A stretch of DNA of 12,301 bases from Clostridium sp. UBA2485 (GTDB taxonomy: Bacteria; Bacillota; Clostridia; Clostridiales; Clostridiaceae). The stretch spans positions 4,799 to 17,099 of the forward strand of contig NZ_DDOV01000014.1 of the NCBI RefSeq assembly GCF_002341865.1, given 5' to 3'. The position numbers and the translations under genes are program-made. The notes below the pieces were generated by a model. The model was not told the origin of the DNA, did not search any database, and saw only the letters and a program-made list of their open reading frames with translations. Positions 1 through 7,744 of the stretch are shown here, piece by piece; position 1 is the stretch's first letter; each line of letters starts with the position of its first letter.

Positions 1-1
1 A

Positions 2-29
2 ATTGTCCATTGTCAATCGTCAATTCTCA
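2..29. repeat. Degenerate heptamer tandem repeat (ATTGTCA type), 4 units
   Basis: Four consecutive 7-nt units read ATTGTCC, ATTGTCA, ATCGTCA and ATTCTCA, each one or no mismatches from ATTGTCA, followed by another ATT. The array touches the left edge of the window, so it may be longer. It lies in non-coding DNA upstream of the methyltransferase gene. Its function is unknown. Confidence 0.6.
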
Positions 30-145
30 ATTTTATATTAATGTAAACTTAAATAATTTAATAACACAATTCTATGAATGTATAGATTAAACTTAAAAGT
101 GGTACATCTATAATATACTTTATTCTTTTAGAAAATAAAGGATTC

Positions 146-154
146 TGATATACT
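146..154 (+). promoter_or_regulatory. Candidate extended -10 promoter of the methyltransferase gene
   Basis: TG-A-TATACT is an extended -10 element (TGnTATAAT type, 5 of 6 in the hexamer). No good -35 lies at 17 bp, which fits extended -10 promoters. A start near 161 would give a leader of about 25 nt, with GAGAGG at 171-176 as ribosome binding site. A second TATAAT at 155-160 overlaps and cannot be excluded. Confidence 0.45.
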
Positions 155-185
155 TATAATAAAAATAAGCGAGAGGTTTGATAAC

Positions 186-1382
186 ATGAATAAGGCTAAT
201 ATTAATAAATTAAAACTCTTTTTAATGGGATTAGAAAATAGATTTGAGGAAAATAAGGCGATTTTCAAACATATAACAATTAATTATGCTGCTGGTTTAA
301 AAGACTTTAAAGGTATAGCAAATTTTGAAGATGATAAATTAAATTATAACTTTAATGGAATAACAAAAGCTTTAACTATATCTGAACTATTTAATGAAGT
401 GATAAAACAAGCTGAAAATTATGACTCTATATCTTTGACCTATAGCGAACGAGGAGAAGTCATTTTAATAACTGCTGATAATAAAAATGTAACTATGAAA
501 ACTGTGGATGTAGAAGATGAAGAGCCCCTTTCTACACCTAATATTTCTAATAAAAAAGGTTTAAATTTCCAAGGCAATACTTCTACAATATTAAATAGAG
601 ATTATTATATAAAAGTAGGAAAAGCTGATTCACTTCTTAAAGAAATTGGAATAATGAGTAAAGAAGGTAAAATTAAGAATGATAAAATAAGAAAATATAA
701 TCAAATAGATCACTATGTAGAGCTTTTAGAGGGTATATTAGATGATTTGCCTAAAAATACTACTATAAATATATTAGATTGCGGTTGTGGTAAATCTTAT
801 TTATCTTTTGTACTTAACTACTATTTAACAGAAGTAAAAAAAAGAAAATGTCATTTTATAGGTTTGGACTATTCTGAAGGGGTTATTGAAAGTTCTAAAA
901 AAATGGCACAAAACTTAGGATATAGAAATATGGAGTTTCATGCTATAGATATAAAAAACTATACACCAGATAAAAAAATTCATGTAGTTATATCTCTTCA
1001 TGCTTGTGATACTGCAACAGATATGGCATTAGCATTAGGAATAAAGGTAGATTCAGATATAATAATAGCAGTTCCATGCTGTCATAGAGAAATGTTAGAT
1101 CAATATAGTTTTGAGCCCTTTAAATCTATATTAAAACATGGAGTATTTAAAGCAAGAATGGCAGATATATTAACTGATGGAATGAGAAGTTTAATGCTTG
1201 AAGCAAAAGGTTATGATGTTTCTGTAGTAGAATATATATCGCCATTAGAAACTCCTAAAAATTTAATGATAAGAGCTATAAAGAAAAGAGAAGAGAATCC
1301 TAAGGCAATGGACGAATATATGACGCTATTATCAAATCTTAATGTATACCCTGCATTGTATAATTTTTTAAATGAATGGTAG
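186..1382 (+). CDS. Class I SAM-dependent methyltransferase (Methyltransf_32/METTL25-like)
   Basis: A 398-residue protein. Residues 1-140 are a poorly recognisable N-terminal region. A class I SAM-dependent methyltransferase domain covers about 165-365. Motif I is ILDCGCGKSY (196-205), the expected acidic residue after strand 2 is in GLDYS (226-230), and the HACDTATD (272-279) and VPCCH (296-300) blocks are characteristic of the PF13679 family. The KYNQIDHYVELL segment (170-181), just before the Rossmann core, is also typical of that family. Substrate is not known; relatives include RNA and protein methyltransferase candidates. No signal peptide or membrane segment is visible, so it is expected in the cytoplasm. 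GAGAGG lies 9 nt before the ATG, supporting this start. It stands alone on the plus strand and converges with the sensor kinase gene. Confidence is high for the fold and low for the substrate. Confidence 0.85.
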   Translation: MNKANINKLKLFLMGLENRFEENKAIFKHITINYAAGLKDFKGIANFEDDKLNYNFNGITKALTISELFNEVIKQAENYDSISLTYSERGEVILITADNKNVTMKTVDVEDEEPLSTPNISNKKGLNFQGNTSTILNRDYYIKVGKADSLLKEIGIMSKEGKIKNDKIRKYNQIDHYVELLEGILDDLPKNTTINILDCGCGKSYLSFVLNYYLTEVKKRKCHFIGLDYSEGVIESSKKMAQNLGYRNMEFHAIDIKNYTPDKKIHVVISLHACDTATDMALALGIKVDSDIIIAVPCCHREMLDQYSFEPFKSILKHGVFKARMADILTDGMRSLMLEAKGYDVSVVEYISPLETPKNLMIRAIKKREENPKAMDEYMTLLSNLNVYPALYNFLNEW

Positions 1383-1412
1383 AAAAAAGCATGATTTTTA
1401 TCATGCTTTTTT
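1383..1412. terminator. Bidirectional terminator overlapping the kinase 3' end
   Basis: A perfect 12-bp stem (1383-1394 with 1401-1412, AAAAAAGCATGA/TCATGCTTTTTT) encloses a 6-nt loop. It begins one base after the methyltransferase stop (TAG 1380-1382). On the other strand its right arm encodes the last residues and the TGA stop of the sensor kinase. T-rich arms on both sides make it suitable as an intrinsic terminator for both converging genes. Confidence 0.85.
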
Positions 1413-2660
1413 ATTTTTTATTATTAATTTAAAAACAGTATAATTATCTTCTAAGTATATCTGAGCATTTCCGCCTGTACCCTCTACAATTCTTTTTACA
1501 TTATAAAGGCCATATCCTCGCCCTTTTCCTCCTTTAGTAGAAAAACCTCTTTCAAATATTTTCTCTACATTTTCAGGTTGTACTGTTATTCCACTATTTC
1601 TAACTTCAATTATACTATTATCTTCTTCTTCGTATATCTCTACTTCGATTAATTGATCCTCTTGACTCGCAACTGCTTCAAAAGCATTATCAATTAAATT
1701 ACTCAGTATCTCTGACATCTGAAAATCTTCTAATGGCATATTGTCTAGTGAACTTGTTATGCAATAGGAAAATCCAATGTTTTTCTTTTTTGCCTCTTGA
1801 AATTTACTATATATAATTGCTCTAATTATAGTATTATCTATGTATATTATTTTTTCTATATCCATCATAGAATTACTTAATTTTCCTATATAAGCTTTTA
1901 TCTTATCTTTAACTTCTCTCTCATCACTGACCTGTGCTAATCCATTAATAATATTTAAATGATTCCTAAAGTCATGCTGCCGTTGTCTTATCTCTTCTGT
2001 TAGACTTTTTAATATATTATTATATTGTTCTTGTGCCTTAGCATTATTCTTTTGTTTTTCAATTTTAGTAACATAAGAATACATTAATATATTAAATATG
2101 AATATTGATGATATAAGAAAAATTATTTTAACCATATTTTTTAAAATTATATTTTCATTAAAATTCCATATTATTTTTAAAATTAATATATAGCTTAATA
2201 AGTTGATTACAAAAAAACCTACTGCTTTTTTATCTATATTTTCTATGTAGTAGATTTTATTCTTTAAAACAACGTTACACATTATATATGTAAACACAAA
2301 AATGCTTAACTGAATTATTAAATTATAGCCATAGGTATTATTATAAGTTCCAATTAAAAATTTAAAAATACTTACACCTATTAATTGAAGTATTATATTT
2401 AAGGATAAAACTATTAAGAATTCTATACATGTTTTAATAATATTCTTTTTATGGACATATGAAATTAAAAGCAGTATAACTAATTGGCTTAAAATCACTT
2501 CAACATATATATTAAAGTTAATTAGTGACATAACTAATGTTCCTATAGCTATTATGAGAGTGTTCTTAAGCAAATAATTTCTTAGTCCTAGTTTCCTCCA
2601 TAATATTAGCATACAAATTCCTTCAATAAAGCTAACTATAAACTCCTTAAGTATCTCCAT
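1401..2660 (-). CDS. AgrC-like GHKL sensor histidine kinase, orphan
   Basis: A 419-residue membrane sensor kinase. The first ~196 residues are very hydrophobic with about six predicted membrane segments (roughly 33-50, 54-70, 78-103, 113-133, 146-164, 177-196), the architecture of AgrC/ComD peptide-pheromone receptors. A short coiled linker leads to the phospho-acceptor H229 in RQRQHDFRNH (SpoB-type dimerisation helix). The GHKL ATPase follows: N-box NLIDNAFEA (321-329), NSG (355-357) and the glycine-rich GRGYGLYNV (380-388). GGGG lies 8 nt before the ATG. Family knowledge: such kinases sense cyclic or linear peptides and phosphorylate LytTR response regulators. No agrB, agrD or agrA partner is seen nearby, so it is an orphan in this window and its ligand is unknown. 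Its last codons lie inside the shared terminator stem. Confidence 0.87.
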   Translation of the reverse strand: MEILKEFIVSFIEGICMLILWRKLGLRNYLLKNTLIIAIGTLVMSLINFNIYVEVILSQLVILLLISYVHKKNIIKTCIEFLIVLSLNIILQLIGVSIFKFLIGTYNNTYGYNLIIQLSIFVFTYIMCNVVLKNKIYYIENIDKKAVGFFVINLLSYILILKIIWNFNENIILKNMVKIIFLISSIFIFNILMYSYVTKIEKQKNNAKAQEQYNNILKSLTEEIRQRQHDFRNHLNIINGLAQVSDEREVKDKIKAYIGKLSNSMMDIEKIIYIDNTIIRAIIYSKFQEAKKKNIGFSYCITSSLDNMPLEDFQMSEILSNLIDNAFEAVASQEDQLIEVEIYEEEDNSIIEVRNSGITVQPENVEKIFERGFSTKGGKGRGYGLYNVKRIVEGTGGNAQIYLEDNYTVFKLIIKNKKA

Positions 2661-2691
2661 TTGCTTATCCCCTTTTAATTAGCAGAGCTTA

Positions 2692-2820
2692 TTAACCCCT
2701 AAGCCTTTCAACTACTAATTCCTTAAATTTATATCCCATATACGCTTTATCTTTATAATTATGAAAAGTTACACTATAAGATTCTGATGAGGCTTGCTCT
2801 AGTTTAACAACAAATCTAAG
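2692..2820 (-). pseudogene. Probable gene remnant upstream of the sensor kinase
   Basis: A 42-codon open segment on the minus strand ends with TAA (2692-2694) 31 bp before the kinase start. It has no start codon near its 5' end; the only ATG is codon 28. Its translation looks protein-like (ESYSVTFHNYKDKAYMGYKF, then KELVVERLRG). A perfect AAGGAGG (complement of 2866-2872) lies upstream, but no ATG, GTG or TTG at proper spacing opens this frame, and in-frame stops occur between them. This looks like the tail of a decayed gene in the same transcription unit as the kinase. I do not recognise the family. Chance open frame remains possible. Confidence 0.35.
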
Positions 2821-3672
2821 TTACAATATGAAATTTATGCTATTATATATCTATTAGCTAAAAAACCTCCTTTAAAGTTAAACCCTTTATTTTATACTTT
2901 TTTCTTGTTGAATATATAATACATACCCTAAAATCTACCCTAAAATATTATTTAACAAATATATTTTTAATGTATTTTATTGCTTTAAATCAATTGTAGA
3001 TTTACAATTTTAATATTATATGAAAAACCCACCTCATCAATTAAAAGATAACTCCACAGAAATAAATTCTTTTAAGAGATATCTAAGTTATAATTTTTTT
3101 ATTTATTTTATATTATACAAACATATCAAAATTAAAGTTTCTATTGAAGAAAAACTATTAACCCTTTTTTAAACCTAAGATTTAAATTATTTATATTTAT
3201 TACCTTAGTAAAAATGTTATTATTTATTATTAATATATTCGAAATCCCAAAACCACATTGCTGTAATACCATCTTTCAAAATTCCATCCTCAGCTATAAC
3301 AATATTATTATGTAAAATCACTTAAATATTTCCATACCTTAATTCTATTATAGAAAAGGTATTTTTTCAATTTTTTTCAAGTACTGTTTTAATTTGTTTG
3401 AAATAAACATCTTGCTACTAAAACGTTTTTATTTTCTAAAAGCCCCAGTTTTACTAGCTATTTGTTATTTATTAAATAATACAAATAATGTATTATTTCG
3501 TCTAATTAATTTGATATAAATGTTAAAAAAACTATATTTATTACATTAAATTCAAAAATATATCATTATGCATAAATTATTTACCATAATAAATATTTAT
3601 TAGATTTTATACATAACAAAATACAGATTAACTATACTTTATAATCTGTGTTTCTATTTATCTATAGGAAAG
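2821..3672. other. Gene-poor A+T-rich stretch with hairpins and possible relics
   Basis: No intact gene is supported here. It contains an 11-bp direct repeat TACCCTAAAAT (2924-2934 and 2936-2946), a 7-bp inverted repeat AATTGTA/TACAATT near 2993-3010, a 10-bp perfect stem with 5-nt loop (3474-3483/3489-3498), and an 8-bp stem (3623-3630/3642-3649). On the minus strand, 3410-3220 may be a decayed small gene. A 20-codon ATG frame from 3410 stops at 3348. A neighbouring frame, broken by a stop at 3322-3324, then reads from a GTG at 3321 as a protein-like 33-residue segment (including AEDGILKDGITAMWFWDFEY) to the TAA at 3220-3222. No agrD-like peptide with a Cys/Ser lactone core was found. The impression is of eroded coding sequence. 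Confidence 0.4.
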
Positions 3673-3702
3673 AAAATAACTAGCATACTGACTAGTTATT
3701 TT
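3673..3702 (-). terminator. Intrinsic terminator of tcdA
   Basis: An 11-bp perfect stem, AAAATAACTAG (3673-3683) with CTAGTTATTTT (3692-3702), encloses an 8-nt loop. It lies 15 bp beyond the tcdA stop on the minus strand, and the descending arm ends in TTTTCTTT on that strand. Confidence 0.75.
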
Positions 3703-3717
3703 GTAAAATATTTCAAA

Positions 3718-4512
3718 TTATAATTTTAATACTTTCTTACTGTCTTCTATTCTAAGAACTTCTTCTATTAAATCATTTATAACTTCCCCACCTATTATCA
3801 TTCCCGCAACTGGTGGTACAAAAGATATGCTTCCTGGTATTTGTCGTTTTGCAGTACATTTTTTAGAACCACCAGTACATACACAACCTGTTTTGCAAGT
3901 TATAACATCTTCTGTTTTAGGTTTTCTTGGCATCTCTTCAGAATATAGCACTTTAGCTTTTTTAATTCCTCTTTTTCTAAGCTCATGTCTCATTACTTTG
4001 GCTAATGGGCATATCTTTGTATCATATATATCTGCTATTTTAAATTGAGTAGGATCTAGCTTATTACCTGTACCCATAGAACTTAATATTGGTATGCTTT
4101 TTTCATCACAATAAACTATTAAAGCTATTTTAGATGATACTGTATCTATAGCATCTACTACATAATCTACATCATCTGTAATTATCTCTTGAATATTATC
4201 TTTAGTTACAAAGGTTTGATGAGTTATAACATTACATTTAGGATTTATTTCAAGAACTCTATTTTTCATAGTTTCTACTTTGCTTTTTCCTATAGTTTTA
4301 TAGGTTGCATGTATTTGTCTATTTATATTAGTTAAACATATTTCATCATCATCTATTAATATAAGTGTTCCTACACCGCTTCTTGCTAATGCTTCTGTAG
4401 TAAAGCTTCCAACTCCACCTATTCCAAATATTACAACTTTACTTTCTTTTAACTTATCTAATGAAGCTTTTCCAATTAAAAGCTCTGTTCTTGACAGTGA
4501 ATGTTGAGCCAC
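3718..4512 (-). CDS. tcdA: tRNA threonylcarbamoyladenosine dehydratase TcdA
   Basis: A 264-residue ThiF/MoeB/E1-like ATPase. In the family TcdA (CsdL) adenylates and dehydrates t6A37 of ANN-decoding tRNAs to the cyclic form ct6A. The N-terminal Rossmann motif is GIGGVG (30-35). The ATP-binding acidic/Arg segment is IDDDEICLTNINRQ (53-66). DAIDT is at 120-124 and the SMGTGNKLDP segment, typical of this subfamily, at 145-154. Length matches bacterial TcdA. A Cys-rich stretch (C206, C210, C212, C219) lies near the C-terminus and might bind metal or an Fe-S cluster; this is inference. The start is GTG, chosen because AAAGGAG (complement of 4520-4526) lies 7 nt upstream and no better ATG exists. 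It is transcribed alone, with its own promoter and terminator. Confidence 0.9.
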   Translation of the reverse strand: MAQHSLSRTELLIGKASLDKLKESKVVIFGIGGVGSFTTEALARSGVGTLILIDDDEICLTNINRQIHATYKTIGKSKVETMKNRVLEINPKCNVITHQTFVTKDNIQEIITDDVDYVVDAIDTVSSKIALIVYCDEKSIPILSSMGTGNKLDPTQFKIADIYDTKICPLAKVMRHELRKRGIKKAKVLYSEEMPRKPKTEDVITCKTGCVCTGGSKKCTAKRQIPGSISFVPPVAGMIIGGEVINDLIEEVLRIEDSKKVLKL

Positions 4513-4550
4513 AAAATCACTCCTTTATTTTTTTCTTATAAACATATTAA

Positions 4551-4579
4551 ATAATAATTCTTTTCAATTGAATTATCAA
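4551..4579 (-). promoter_or_regulatory. Promoter of tcdA
   Basis: On the minus strand TTGATA (complement of 4574-4579) and TATTAT (complement of 4551-4556) are separated by exactly 17 bp; each matches the SigA consensus at 5 of 6 bases. It lies about 40 bp upstream of the tcdA GTG start. Confidence 0.6.
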
Positions 4580-4592
4580 GAGAAATGTTATT

Positions 4593-4618
4593 AATCAAAT
4601 ATATTCTTATATTTGATT
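4593..4618. repeat. A/T-rich inverted repeat between mgtA terminator and tcdA promoter
   Basis: Perfect 10-bp arms AATCAAATAT (4593-4602) and ATATTTGATT (4609-4618) flank a 6-nt loop. It lies just upstream of the tcdA -35, so it could be an operator or a secondary terminator. No T tract follows it closely. Confidence 0.4.
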
Positions 4619-4660
4619 CTCATATTATTAATTGTAATATACAGGTATCTATATGCTACT

Positions 4661-4694
4661 AAAAAACTCAAACATTCATTATAGAATGTTTGAG
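4661..4694 (-). terminator. Intrinsic terminator of mgtA
   Basis: An 11-bp perfect stem, CTCAAACATTC (4667-4677) with GAATGTTTGAG (4684-4694), has a 6-nt loop and is followed on the minus strand by T6 (complement of 4661-4666). It lies 22 bp past the mgtA stop. The 20 bp at 4660-4679 recur identically in the terminator at 8063-8082. Confidence 0.88.
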
Positions 4695-4716
4695 CTCTTT
4701 AATATAATTATTTTAA

Positions 4717-7362
4717 TTATAACCATCTATTAAATTTTTTAATATACATAGTTTTTACTATTTGAGTTAGTATACAATAGGATAAAAGAATTCCAATAAG
4801 CCATGGAAAATAGGATAATGGTAATGCTTGAAGTCCTATTGATGCCCCAAAAGAAGTAAATGGTATAAATATACCTACTACAACTATAACACCTGTTAAT
4901 AATAAAACTGGAGCTGTTGCTCTACTTTGAATAAATGGTATTTTCTTAGTTCTAATCATATGAACCACTAAAGTTTGTGATAATAGTCCTTCTACAAACC
5001 AACCAGATTGGAATAATGCTTGCATTGCTGGAGTATTTGCCTTAAATACAAACCACATTACTAAATAGGTAATTATATCAAATATAGAACTTATTGGTCC
5101 TATAAAAATCATAAACCTACTAATATCATCTGCATTCCATTTCCTTGGCTTTCTCAAATATTCTTGATCCATAGTATCCCATGGAATTGATATTTGAGAA
5201 ATATCATAAAGTAAGTTTTGTACTAAAAGATGAATAGGAAGCATTGGTAAGAATGGTAAAAATGCACTAGCAATTAATACACTAAATACATTCCCAAAGT
5301 TTGAGCTTGCAGTCATTTTAATATACTTTATTATATTTCCGAAAACTCTTCTTCCTTCTATTACCCCTTCTTCAAGTACCATTAGATTTTTTTCAAGTAA
5401 AATTATATCTGCTGATTCCTTTGCTATATCTACCGCAGTATCTACTGATATACCCACATCAGCCTGACGAAGAGCTGCAGCATCATTGATACCATCGCCC
5501 ATAAATCCTACAGTATGCCCTTTATTCTGCAATACTTTAATAATTCTTGATTTTTGAAGTGGAGAAAGCTTAGCAAATACATTAGTGTTATCTACTAATT
5601 TTGACAATTCTTCATCATTGATTTTTTCTATATCAGAGCCAAGAAGTATATTATCTACTATTAAACCAACTTCTTTACATATCTTTTTCGTTACTGCATC
5701 ATTATCGCCAGTTAATACTTTTACATTTACTCCATTTTCTTTTAATGCTTTTATTGCCTCTGCTGCTGACTCCTTTGGTGGATCCAAGAATCCTATATAT
5801 CCCATAAGAACCATATTGCTTTCATCCTTTATACTGAATGTATTTTCATCAGGAATGTCATTTTTTTGTGCAACTGCAATAACTCGCATGCCTTCATCAT
5901 TTAATTTAGTCACCATATTAAGAACTTTATTTTTTATTTTCTCTGTAAGTTCCACTACTTTTCCATTATATTCTGCAAAAGTACATATTGAAAGCATTTC
6001 TTCAACGGCACCCTTTGTTACAAGTTGTCTTTTTCCATCCTTATTTTTTAATACCACTGACATTCTTCTTCTTGAAAAGTCAAATGGGATCTCATCAACT
6101 TTCATGTAATTTTTTTCAAGTTCATTAAAACCTTGATCTTTTCCATGTTCTAATATTGCAACATCCATTAAATTACGAAGTCCAGTTTGATAAAAACTAT
6201 TTAAATAAGCATGTCTCAATACTCTTGTATCTTCTTCTCCATTAATATTTAAATGTCTTTCTACAACTATCTTATCAAGAGTAAGTGTACCTGTTTTATC
6301 AGTACATAATACATCCATAGCTCCAAAGTTTTGTATAGCATCGAGTTTTTTTACTACAGTCTTACGCTTAGCCATTGAAACAGCACCCTTAGCAAGATTT
6401 GAAGTTACAATCATAGGAAGCATTTCAGGTGTAAGTCCTACTGCAATAGATACTGCAAAAAGAAGTGCTTCTAACCATCTACCTGTGGTTATTCCGTTTA
6501 TAAAAAATACTATAGGTACCATTATAAGCATAAATTTTATAAGTAATACACTTACACTATTTACACCTTTTTCAAAACTTGTTTTAACTCTTGGTCCTGA
6601 AAGTGAGGACGCCATGGAACCAAAGTAGGTATTATCTCCTGTTGCAATTACTACAGCAGTTGCACTTCCACTAATAATATTTGTTCCTAATAAACAAATA
6701 TTATCAAGCTCAGTTACTCCCAACTCCTTATCCTTTTCTTTTAAATTTGGATATTTTTCAACAGGCTCTGATTCCCCAGTAAGTGATGACTGGCTAATAA
6801 ATAGGTCTTTACTTGTTATTATTCTTATATCAGCAGGTATCATATCACCTGCAGCAAGATACACTATATCTCCTGGAACAATTTCTACCATATCTATTTC
6901 TTTTTTTCCCATACCTTGTCTATGAACTAATGCAGTAGTTTTTACTAATGCTTTTAATTTTTCTGCTGCTTTACTAGATTTAAATTCTTCAGAAAATTTT
7001 AATAATCCACTAATTATCACCATTATACTAATGATTATTACTGTTACATAGCTTTTATCTCCTGGTGCAGCAAGAATAACATCAGTTATTAAAGATATAA
7101 CAGCAAGTGCTAATAATACTATGATAAATGGATTTATAAAAGCTTTAATTAACTCTATAAACCATGGTGTTGGTCTTTCATGCGCTACTTGATTTAGTCC
7201 ATATTTTTCAACTCTGTCTTCTATATCTTTGTTAGATAGTCCATTAATATCTGTATTAAGTTCTTTATAAATTTCTTCTAAATTCATCTTGCTAAAACTA
7301 ATAAGTCTGTTTACGGAATTTTCTACTCTCTTTTCTATACTTACATTTCTTTTTTTAATCAT
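4717..7362 (-). CDS. mgtA: Magnesium-translocating P-type ATPase MgtA
   Basis: An 881-residue P3B-type ATPase that imports Mg2+ at the cost of ATP in the cytoplasmic membrane. Order of domains: N-terminal cation-ATPase segment (about 25-95), first membrane helices (about 75-122), actuator domain with LTGES (194-198), membrane helix pair containing VGLTPEMLP (308-316), phosphorylation motif DKTGTLT with D355, nucleotide-binding KGA (450-452), TGDND (551-555), GDGINDAA (622-629) and six C-terminal helices (about 685-870). NLLYD and IPWD (716-729) in the C-terminal membrane region are typical of MgtA/MgtB rather than Ca2+ pumps. GGAGG stands 8 nt before the ATG. An M-box riboswitch and terminator in the leader support Mg2+ as substrate independently. 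Transcription ends at the hairpin just downstream. Length is normal and no key residue is missing. Confidence 0.96.
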   Translation of the reverse strand: MIKKRNVSIEKRVENSVNRLISFSKMNLEEIYKELNTDINGLSNKDIEDRVEKYGLNQVAHERPTPWFIELIKAFINPFIIVLLALAVISLITDVILAAPGDKSYVTVIIISIMVIISGLLKFSEEFKSSKAAEKLKALVKTTALVHRQGMGKKEIDMVEIVPGDIVYLAAGDMIPADIRIITSKDLFISQSSLTGESEPVEKYPNLKEKDKELGVTELDNICLLGTNIISGSATAVVIATGDNTYFGSMASSLSGPRVKTSFEKGVNSVSVLLIKFMLIMVPIVFFINGITTGRWLEALLFAVSIAVGLTPEMLPMIVTSNLAKGAVSMAKRKTVVKKLDAIQNFGAMDVLCTDKTGTLTLDKIVVERHLNINGEEDTRVLRHAYLNSFYQTGLRNLMDVAILEHGKDQGFNELEKNYMKVDEIPFDFSRRRMSVVLKNKDGKRQLVTKGAVEEMLSICTFAEYNGKVVELTEKIKNKVLNMVTKLNDEGMRVIAVAQKNDIPDENTFSIKDESNMVLMGYIGFLDPPKESAAEAIKALKENGVNVKVLTGDNDAVTKKICKEVGLIVDNILLGSDIEKINDEELSKLVDNTNVFAKLSPLQKSRIIKVLQNKGHTVGFMGDGINDAAALRQADVGISVDTAVDIAKESADIILLEKNLMVLEEGVIEGRRVFGNIIKYIKMTASSNFGNVFSVLIASAFLPFLPMLPIHLLVQNLLYDISQISIPWDTMDQEYLRKPRKWNADDISRFMIFIGPISSIFDIITYLVMWFVFKANTPAMQALFQSGWFVEGLLSQTLVVHMIRTKKIPFIQSRATAPVLLLTGVIVVVGIFIPFTSFGASIGLQALPLSYFPWLIGILLSYCILTQIVKTMYIKKFNRWL

Positions 7363-7530
7363 AATTCACACCTCCAAATTCTAAAAAAGACAATAAGAAA
7401 CTAAAGGCTAATAAAAATATTTTTTAAAACCTTTTTAAAATAGTATTTAATTTGAGGCTAATAAATATACGAATTATATTCAATAAAGAAACAGTGAAGA
7501 TAATAAATTTGATTAACAAAAATGTATATT

Positions 7531-7662
7531 TTAAGAAGATACATATATGATAGGCTTTATCAAACTCCTGTGAGAAAAAATAGAGTTTGACATTAAATGT
7601 CCTTTATTCTTTAAATATATATCATTACCTTCACTGTCCGTACTACTACTGCCAGCCTCCAT
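7531..7662 (-). CDS. Small ORF in the mgtA leader (43 aa), unknown function
   Basis: It starts at ATG 7662 with a perfect AGGAGGTG (complement of 7669-7676) at ideal spacing and ends with TAA at 7531-7533. The N-terminal part is polar (MEAGSSSTDSEGNDIYLKNK), the C-terminal part mildly hydrophobic and basic (LIKPIIYVSS). It lies 33 bp downstream of the riboswitch terminator and 168 bp upstream of mgtA, so it would be translated only when the M-box lets transcription through. It lacks the Pro-rich composition of enterobacterial MgtL. I do not recognise a family. It may be a true small protein co-expressed with the Mg2+ pump, a leader peptide, or a remnant retaining a good ribosome binding site. 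An 8-bp inverted repeat (7559-7566 with 7583-7590) lies within it. Confidence 0.5.
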   Translation of the reverse strand: MEAGSSSTDSEGNDIYLKNKGHLMSNSIFSHRSLIKPIIYVSS

Positions 7663-7694
7663 TCTTTTCACCTCCTGAAAATTCAAAATAAATT

Positions 7695-7729
7695 AAAAAA
7701 ACCTCGTCAAAACTTAAACATGACGAAGG
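7695..7729 (-). terminator. Riboswitch-controlled intrinsic terminator of the mgtA leader
   Basis: On the minus strand CCTTCGTCA pairs with TGACGAGG (complement of 7721-7729 and 7702-7709) with one bulge, around an 11-nt loop, followed by T7 (complement of 7695-7701). The TCGTC of the ascending arm can instead pair with GACGA in the 3' strand of M-box P1 (complement of 7749-7753). This gives mutually exclusive terminator and antiterminator forms: Mg2+-bound aptamer should favour termination. Confidence 0.85.
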
Positions 7730-7744
7730 CATTATAAACAATAC

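Noticed and set aside
2924..2946. 11-bp direct repeat as a LytTR binding site for an AgrA-like regulator
   Set aside because: The sequence TACCCTAAAAT does not match the known LytTR consensus and the 12-bp period is too short for that arrangement (about 21 bp).
3020..3172. 50-codon plus-strand ORF beginning MKNPPHQLKD
   Set aside because: There is no ribosome binding site before the ATG, its composition matches the surrounding A/T-rich non-coding DNA, and no family is recognisable.
2661..3717. Search for an agrD-like peptide or agrB/agrA near the sensor kinase
   Set aside because: No short frame with a ribosome binding site and a Cys/Ser lactone-type core was found on either strand, and no LytTR or AgrB sequence is present.
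5585..6109. 174-codon plus-strand ORF opposite mgtA
   Set aside because: It is antisense to the well-supported mgtA frame, low in complexity and rich in Ser/Phe as expected of a shadow frame. The same applies to plus-strand frames opposite tcdA, the DUF1015 gene and the aminotransferase gene.
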